Positions 5,778-7,170 of a stretch of DNA of 7,170 nucleotides are shown in pieces (the stretch's first letter is position 1; the number at the start of each line of letters is the position of its first letter). Both the position numbers and the translations under genes were made by a program. The notes under the pieces are model-generated. The model was not told the origin of the DNA. It did not search any database and saw nothing but the letters and a program-made list of their open reading frames with translations. The stretch is taken from assembly GCA_020722625.1 (NCBI GenBank), contig DYKK01000172.1, forward strand, positions 1-7,170, in the 5' to 3' direction. The DNA comes from Anaeromyxobacter dehalogenans. GTDB lineage: Bacteria; Myxococcota_A; UBA9042; DTJE01.

Positions 5778-5806
5778 AGTATAATGGCCCGTCCGCGAGG
5801 CCGCAA
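5778..5806. promoter_or_regulatory. Overlapping divergent -10 elements between RNase Z-like gene and queG
   Basis: The core agtataat (5778-5785) reads as TATAAT on the plus strand (5780-5785) and as TATACT on the minus strand (5783-5778). For the minus strand, TTGCGG (5806-5801) lies exactly 17 bp upstream, giving a complete promoter for the RNase Z-like gene with a leader of about 53 nt. For the plus strand no -35 box is evident at 16-18 bp. Predicted starts near 5771 and 5792 would be about 21 bp apart. The two polymerases could not occupy the site together. Confidence 0.5.
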
Positions 5807-5807
5807 C

Positions 5808-6752
5808 GTGGAACGCATCCCCCGATCGACCGCCTCGGAACTGGACGCCCTGGCCCGCTCGTGCGGGCTCGACGGTGCGGGAGCCGCCCCGGCCTGTCCC
5901 GTCCCGGTGGACCTCGACGAGGTGTCGCGGTGGGTCCAACGGGCGCCCCGCGACCTGGGATACGTCGCGGCCCGACTTCGGGAGCGCCTGGACCCCGGCC
6001 GCCTCCTGCCGGGGGTCCGATCGGTCGTTGTCGCGTTCGTGTCGTACGCGGGGACCCTCCCGGGGGTCCGCGCGATGCCGTCCGGCCGGGGCTTCGTCTC
6101 GCGCTTCGCCTGGGGCCGGGACTATCACCGGGTCGTGGGCGAGCGGATGAAACGGTTTGCGGGCGCGATCGCGACGCGGTGCGGCGCGCGGGCGCGGTGG
6201 TACGTGGACACGGGGCCCGTGTTCGAGAAGGCATACGCCGTGGCCGCGGGCCTCGGCTTCGTGGGCCGGAACTCCCTGCTGATCCATCCGCGATACGGGA
6301 GTTTCATCTTCCTCGGGTCCATCCTGACGGACCTGGAGGTCGAGCCCGCGGCGCATCGGATGGCCGATGGGTGCGGGCAATGCCGGGCCTGCCGGGCCGT
6401 GTGCCCGACCCGCGCCCTGGACCGGCCCTACGTCCTCGATGCCGGGCGGTGCCTCGCCCACCTCACGGTCAGCGACCGGTCCCCGCCCGACCCCGCGCTC
6501 GCGCCGCGCCTGGCAGGCAACCTGTACGGGTGCGACCTCTGCCAGGACGTGTGCCCCTGGAACCAGCGCGCCCTGCGACCCGATCGGCCGGAGTTTTCGC
6601 CGCTGCCTGGGGCCTACATGCCGAGGCTGCGGGATGTCCTGGCCATGGATGAGGCCCGTTTTCGAACAGTCTTCGGCGGAACCCCGGTGGTCCGGCGACC
6701 CCTGCCGCTGCTGAAGGCCACGGCGCGACTTCTGGCGGATGGGCTGCCGTGA
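5808..6752 (+). CDS. queG: Epoxyqueuosine reductase QueG
   Basis: This is a cobalamin- and iron-sulfur-dependent enzyme for the last step of queuosine synthesis: it reduces epoxyqueuosine in tRNA to queuosine. The 314-residue product has the conserved stretch WYVDTGPVFEKAYAVAAGLG (131-150), with Asp134 as the likely catalytic acid, followed by FVGRNSLLI (151-159). It has two ferredoxin-like motifs: CGQCRACRAVCP (Cys189, 192, 195, 199) and CDLCQDVCPWN (Cys242, 245, 249). Cys215 in the DAGRC stretch is the probable eighth ligand. Short QueG forms of about 310 residues without the C-terminal HEAT-like extension of E. coli are usual. I prefer GTG 5808 to ATG 5784. The ATG overlaps the TATAAT box, transcription from which would begin downstream of it, and a GCGAGG sits 7 nt before the GTG. 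The 322-residue alternative cannot be excluded if another promoter is used. Confidence 0.93.
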   Translation: MERIPRSTASELDALARSCGLDGAGAAPACPVPVDLDEVSRWVQRAPRDLGYVAARLRERLDPGRLLPGVRSVVVAFVSYAGTLPGVRAMPSGRGFVSRFAWGRDYHRVVGERMKRFAGAIATRCGARARWYVDTGPVFEKAYAVAAGLGFVGRNSLLIHPRYGSFIFLGSILTDLEVEPAAHRMADGCGQCRACRAVCPTRALDRPYVLDAGRCLAHLTVSDRSPPDPALAPRLAGNLYGCDLCQDVCPWNQRALRPDRPEFSPLPGAYMPRLRDVLAMDEARFRTVFGGTPVVRRPLPLLKATARLLADGLP

Positions 6753-6777
6753 CGAGCGCCTGGACGGCCTGGCCGTG

Positions 6778-6999
6778 TCAGCGATTCACGCACTCGTTGT
6801 CGGCGCACCGCAGCCGAGGGTCCAGGCAGTCCGCGTCCTCGCGACAGACGAACGGCTCGCACTCCCCCCGGGTCCGGTTGCAGACCTCGGCCCCGTCGCA
6901 GTCGTAGTCGTCCTTGCACGGCCCGGAATTCGAGCCGCACGCAGGCGCCACGAGCATCAGAAGCGGCAGAAAGACCCGGAGCACCCTTCGAGGGACCAT
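6778..6999 (-). CDS. Small Cys-rich lipoprotein
   Basis: This 73-residue protein starts at ATG 6999, with GGAGG (7004-7008) 4 nt upstream. The N-terminus has RR plus a hydrophobic stretch ending in LVAPAC, so Cys21 is the likely lipidated residue. The mature part has eight Cys in two similar units. These are C-x5-C-x5-C-x6-C (Cys28, 34, 40, 47) and C-x5-C-x6-C-x4-C (Cys52, 58, 65, 70), with acidic residues after the first Cys of each (KDDYD, REDAD). Such D-rich Cys modules recur in secreted proteins of myxobacteria and relatives; no function is established. All eight could pair as disulfides. It differs in spacing from the repeats of the lipoprotein at the left edge, so the two need not be related. 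It is convergent with queG, with stops 25 bp apart. Confidence 0.75.
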   Translation of the reverse strand: MVPRRVLRVFLPLLMLVAPACGSNSGPCKDDYDCDGAEVCNRTRGECEPFVCREDADCLDPRLRCADNECVNR

Positions 7000-7170
7000 G
7001 GCACCTCCACGGGGCGGATTCTACGCGAGACCGGTGCGCCATGTCCACCGGGGCCGCGACCTCCTGATGGTCCGGTCCCCTTCCCTGCCACTGTCACTGC
7101 CACTGTCCCTGTCTTCTGTCACTGAACCTGTCCACTGAACCTGTTTCCTGTCATCACATCGCCTGGAAGT
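7000..7170. other. Non-coding upstream region of the small lipoprotein
   Basis: Beyond the ribosome binding site at 7004-7008 I find no gene and no clear promoter boxes. The right half is occupied by the hexamer-like repeat. Confidence 0.5.
7083..7152 (-). repeat. Degenerate hexamer repeat, copy 2 (opposite orientation)
   Basis: About 70 bases made of CACTGT, CACTGC, CCCTGT and CACTGA-like units. On the minus strand this is the same CAGGGA/CAGTGA family as at 2341-2408. It contains CACTGTCACTG (7089-7099) and CTGTCCCTG (7103-7111), the complements of words in copy 1. It also holds an exact 12-bp direct repeat CACTGAACCTGT (7120-7131 and 7133-7144). It starts about 80 bp upstream of the lipoprotein and has the same orientation relative to that gene as copy 1 has to the vertex operon. 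Confidence 0.7.

Noticed and set aside
5124..5807. Apparent 220-residue N-terminal extension of QueG
   Set aside because: The frame is open only because it lies antisense to the RNase Z-like gene. QueG needs no such domain, and promoter and start signals lie at 5778-5808.

Overview
The window is very GC-rich, with G/C at most third codon positions. It carries two Cys-rich lipoproteins with a charged Pro/Gly/Asp/Gln linker or short Cys repeats. It also carries a bacterial-microcompartment (BMC) vertex/aldolase cluster of the kind known from Haliangium and Planctomycetes. Together these suggest a myxobacterium-like or related 'deltaproteobacterial' genome. The taxon is inferred; there is no rRNA or other marker here.

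Layout: (1) 1-704, minus: N-terminal 234 residues of a large Cys-repeat lipoprotein that runs off the left edge. (2) 986-2302, plus: rmuC, with a GTG start chosen by its ribosome binding site. (3) 2303-2599: non-coding, holding a CAGGGA/CAGTGA hexamer-like repeat, then two abutting 8-bp direct repeats and a TTGACA promoter. (4) 2600-3902, plus: three translationally coupled genes joined by ATGA overlaps. They encode two EutN/CcmL-family vertex proteins and a class II (FucA-like) aldolase. (5) 3940-4230, minus: a 96-residue protein resembling sigma-70 region 4. (6) 4373-5718, minus: a two-gene unit of an RNase Z-like metallo-beta-lactamase-fold protein and a GtrA-family membrane protein, overlapping by GTGA. 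(7) 5808-6752, plus: queG, epoxyqueuosine reductase, divergent from the RNase Z-like gene. The 89-bp gap contains overlapping -10 boxes on both strands. (8) 6778-6999, minus: a small Cys-rich lipoprotein. (9) 7000-7170: non-coding, with a second copy of the hexamer-like repeat in the opposite orientation.

Functionally, the centre is a compact BMC 'satellite' operon. It has vertex (pentamer) subunits and a candidate cargo aldolase, but the window has no hexamer/trimer shell gene, aldehyde dehydrogenase or phosphotransacylase. If a compartment is made, the rest must be encoded elsewhere. The RNase Z-like/queG pair is a plausible tRNA-maturation neighbourhood (3' end processing and wobble queuosine). 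The two lipoproteins are probably displayed on the cell envelope and look unrelated to the BMC operon. The most unusual items are the stand-alone sigma region 4-like protein, the shell-less BMC operon with its tandem-repeat promoter, and the shared -10 divergent promoter.
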